Assembly: GCA_964035575.1 (NCBI GenBank)
Contig: OZ037845.1
Span: 1,178,001-1,242,000 of the forward strand
Length of the DNA stretch: 64,000 nucleotides
Source: Rhynchopus sp. YZ270_cl-10
Lineage: Eukaryota > Euglenozoa > Diplonemea > Diplonemida > Diplonemidae
Direction: 5' to 3'
Shown in pieces: positions 62,597-64,000 of this stretch. Every line of letters begins with the position of its first letter. The stretch's first letter is position 1. The notes beneath the pieces were generated by a model. The model was not told the origin of the DNA, did no database searches, and was given only the letters and a program-made list of their open reading frames with translations. The position numbers were made by a program, and so were the translations under genes.

Positions 62597-64000
62597 ATGG
62601 GTGAGCGTTCTGAGAAGAAGAGATTGAGCCATGCGGTGCGTGTTACGGGGATGACCGGGCATGTCATGATGACGATGCGCCGCAAACAGAGTGCCGTGGT
62701 GCGTCCGAAGCTTACGTCATTCCGTTCTTATGTACGCGTTGTGCAGGTTTCCATCCGCATCCACGCAGAGCTGAAGCGCTCGCTTAACCCTCGCGAGAAG
62801 GCGCATTTCCACGATCTCTACTACCGTAATACCTCCTCCTTGCAGAGCCTCGCCAGCATCGAGCAGGTCATCTGCAGTCAAAGCATCACCGTCTCCACCT
62901 CCTTCATCTTCGACACCCTCCGTTGGCTTGGCTGGCAAGAAGGCCATGTCCTCTCCCTCTTCTCCTTCCTTAAGCTCATCTCTGACGTAAAATACCACAT
63001 GAACCGCTGCATCGGGCAGGAACTACAAGAAGCGTTTCTGGCGATGCGCGGTAACGACGTACCTCAAACACCTCCTATGCAGGATCTGGATGAAAGCAGA
63101 ACGATCCATGAGCCTGCCAACGAGGTGCCTTCTGTAACGGGAAGTGCGATTCAAAAGGCGTGTGGTGAGATAGGTCTGGCGGTTGCATTGGAGAATACAA
63201 AGAAATATGATTTTGAAAACTTTAGCACCGCAGTAGTAGGCGATGCGTCTCGAAAGACGTTGGACGATACGCAAAACGACGTTCACATGCAGGAACTGCT
63301 GTACCACGGTGAGGCTGCAGCAAAGAGGTTAATGGGCTGTCGACGCACCTCCGATCACCCAAGACGGAGTGAGCTTCAGTACAAAACGGTGGACGATATT
63401 TCAGTCATCGCAGAACAGTCAGCATACCTAGAGGAAAAGCTTGCGTCGCAGATGAAAGTAACCTCTAAGCACACTGTTGCAGCAGTATTAGCGGGGGTCA
63501 AGCTAACCAAACTTACCAAAGCTGCAAAACAACAGCAAAAAGCATCCCCAAGAGGGATGTTGACCGCACACCCTTCGTTATTGCAGACCATGAAGAAACC
63601 GAATTTTGCGCAGTCCAGAGAGGTGTCGTTTCGGAAGAAACGGATTAGTGTTGTGTCCGCAACATCGTTGTCAGACCCAATGTTAGCTTCACCGTCGCAA
63701 GCGACGACCCCTATGGGGGTGGAAGAGGCTGGACGTGCATTTCCTTATCCCGAAGAAGAGATCGATGGACCCATACACAACGACAACCAGCACATCCCCG
63801 AGGAAGTGCACCCTACCGAAAACATTGATTGGGTAGAAGAAAAGCAGGCGTCCTGCGCATTGGTGGTGCGAGAAGAGGTCGGGCGACCCCAGCACCCACC
63901 TCCACGAAGCTATGCAAGGAGTGTACGGGATTGGCGCGACTCCATGACAATAGATGAAGTAAAGGGGCTCTTAACTGAAGAGCAATTTGTAACATTCTTG
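62597..64000 (+). CDS. Unknown protein, 3' partial (468 codons to the window edge)
   Basis: The frame from the ATG at 62597 has no stop up to base 64000. It is also open upstream to an acceptor-like CTTTCTCCACAG at 62492-62503, so an upstream exon is possible, although a transposon ends at 62405. The N-terminal part is basic (GERSEKKRLSHAVRV). Residues ~55-140 look folded and helical (LKRSLNPREKAHFHDLYYR, FIFDTLRWLGWQEGHVLSLF). The rest is charged and Pro/Ser-rich, perhaps disordered, with EEVGRPQHPPPRSYARSV near the edge. I recognise no domain. The length of open frame makes coding very likely. Confidence 0.75.
   Translation, partial: MGERSEKKRLSHAVRVTGMTGHVMMTMRRKQSAVVRPKLTSFRSYVRVVQVSIRIHAELKRSLNPREKAHFHDLYYRNTSSLQSLASIEQVICSQSITVSTSFIFDTLRWLGWQEGHVLSLFSFLKLISDVKYHMNRCIGQELQEAFLAMRGNDVPQTPPMQDLDESRTIHEPANEVPSVTGSAIQKACGEIGLAVALENTKKYDFENFSTAVVGDASRKTLDDTQNDVHMQELLYHGEAAAKRLMGCRRTSDHPRRSELQYKTVDDISVIAEQSAYLEEKLASQMKVTSKHTVAAVLAGVKLTKLTKAAKQQQKASPRGMLTAHPSLLQTMKKPNFAQSREVSFRKKRISVVSATSLSDPMLASPSQATTPMGVEEAGRAFPYPEEEIDGPIHNDNQHIPEEVHPTENIDWVEEKQASCALVVREEVGRPQHPPPRSYARSVRDWRDSMTIDEVKGLLTEEQFVTFL

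Overview
This window looks like nuclear DNA of a protist, most plausibly a free-living flagellate. It has a 446-codon beta-tubulin gene that resembles metamonad (fornicate) beta-tubulins, but the sequence alone does not fix the species. Genes are separated or interrupted by short spliceosomal introns of mostly 43-270 nt, with a GTATGT-like donor and a C/TAG acceptor. GC-rich gene islands alternate with very AT-rich islands full of A and T runs. Every convincing protein gene and every RNA gene I found lies on the + strand.

Layout. 1-3252: the end of a class III cyclase-like gene and a four-exon TRF4-type nucleotidyltransferase. 3253-11880: an AT-rich island without genes, holding small terminal-inverted-repeat elements and recurring hairpins. 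11880-26000: box C/D snoRNA cassettes mixed with a HIRAN protein, glutathione S-transferases (GSTs), a secreted Cys-rich protein, beta-tubulin, a 6-phosphogluconate-dehydrogenase-like reductase and, just after, a PP2C phosphatase (to 27236). 27237-33050: a second AT-rich island with a 1.6-kb long-TIR transposon. 33050-44300: more snoRNA cassettes, a secreted protein of 13 pacifastin-like repeats, a theta-like GST, two more GSTs and a chromodomain-like protein. 44314-60162: a disordered protein whose first intron carries a hAT transposon, a NudE-like coiled-coil protein, a small membrane protein and a ZNFX1-like helicase in six exons. 60800-62405: two related TIR transposons in a row, one carrying a 48-copy 9-bp array. 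62597-end: an open gene of unknown function that leaves the window.

The main discovery is a set of about 37 intact snoRNA genes (eight box C/D families and one H/ACA-like family) arranged as shuffled, duplicated cassettes directly upstream of protein genes. Most C/D families have box C (RTGATGA), box D (CTGA) and a stretch antisense to a conserved part of LSU or SSU rRNA; several also have a terminal stem. They should guide 2'-O-methylation of rRNA. Their placement and shared strand suggest transcription together with the downstream mRNAs.

The AT-rich islands hold several families of short hairpins, some with G-U compensation in their stems. One family has a C(GAGA)G tetraloop like the sarcin-ricin loop. 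Another has a CTACACT stem, an A-rich tail and a 22-bp direct repeat like a retroposon target duplication. No retrovirus, LTR element or Polinton was recognised.
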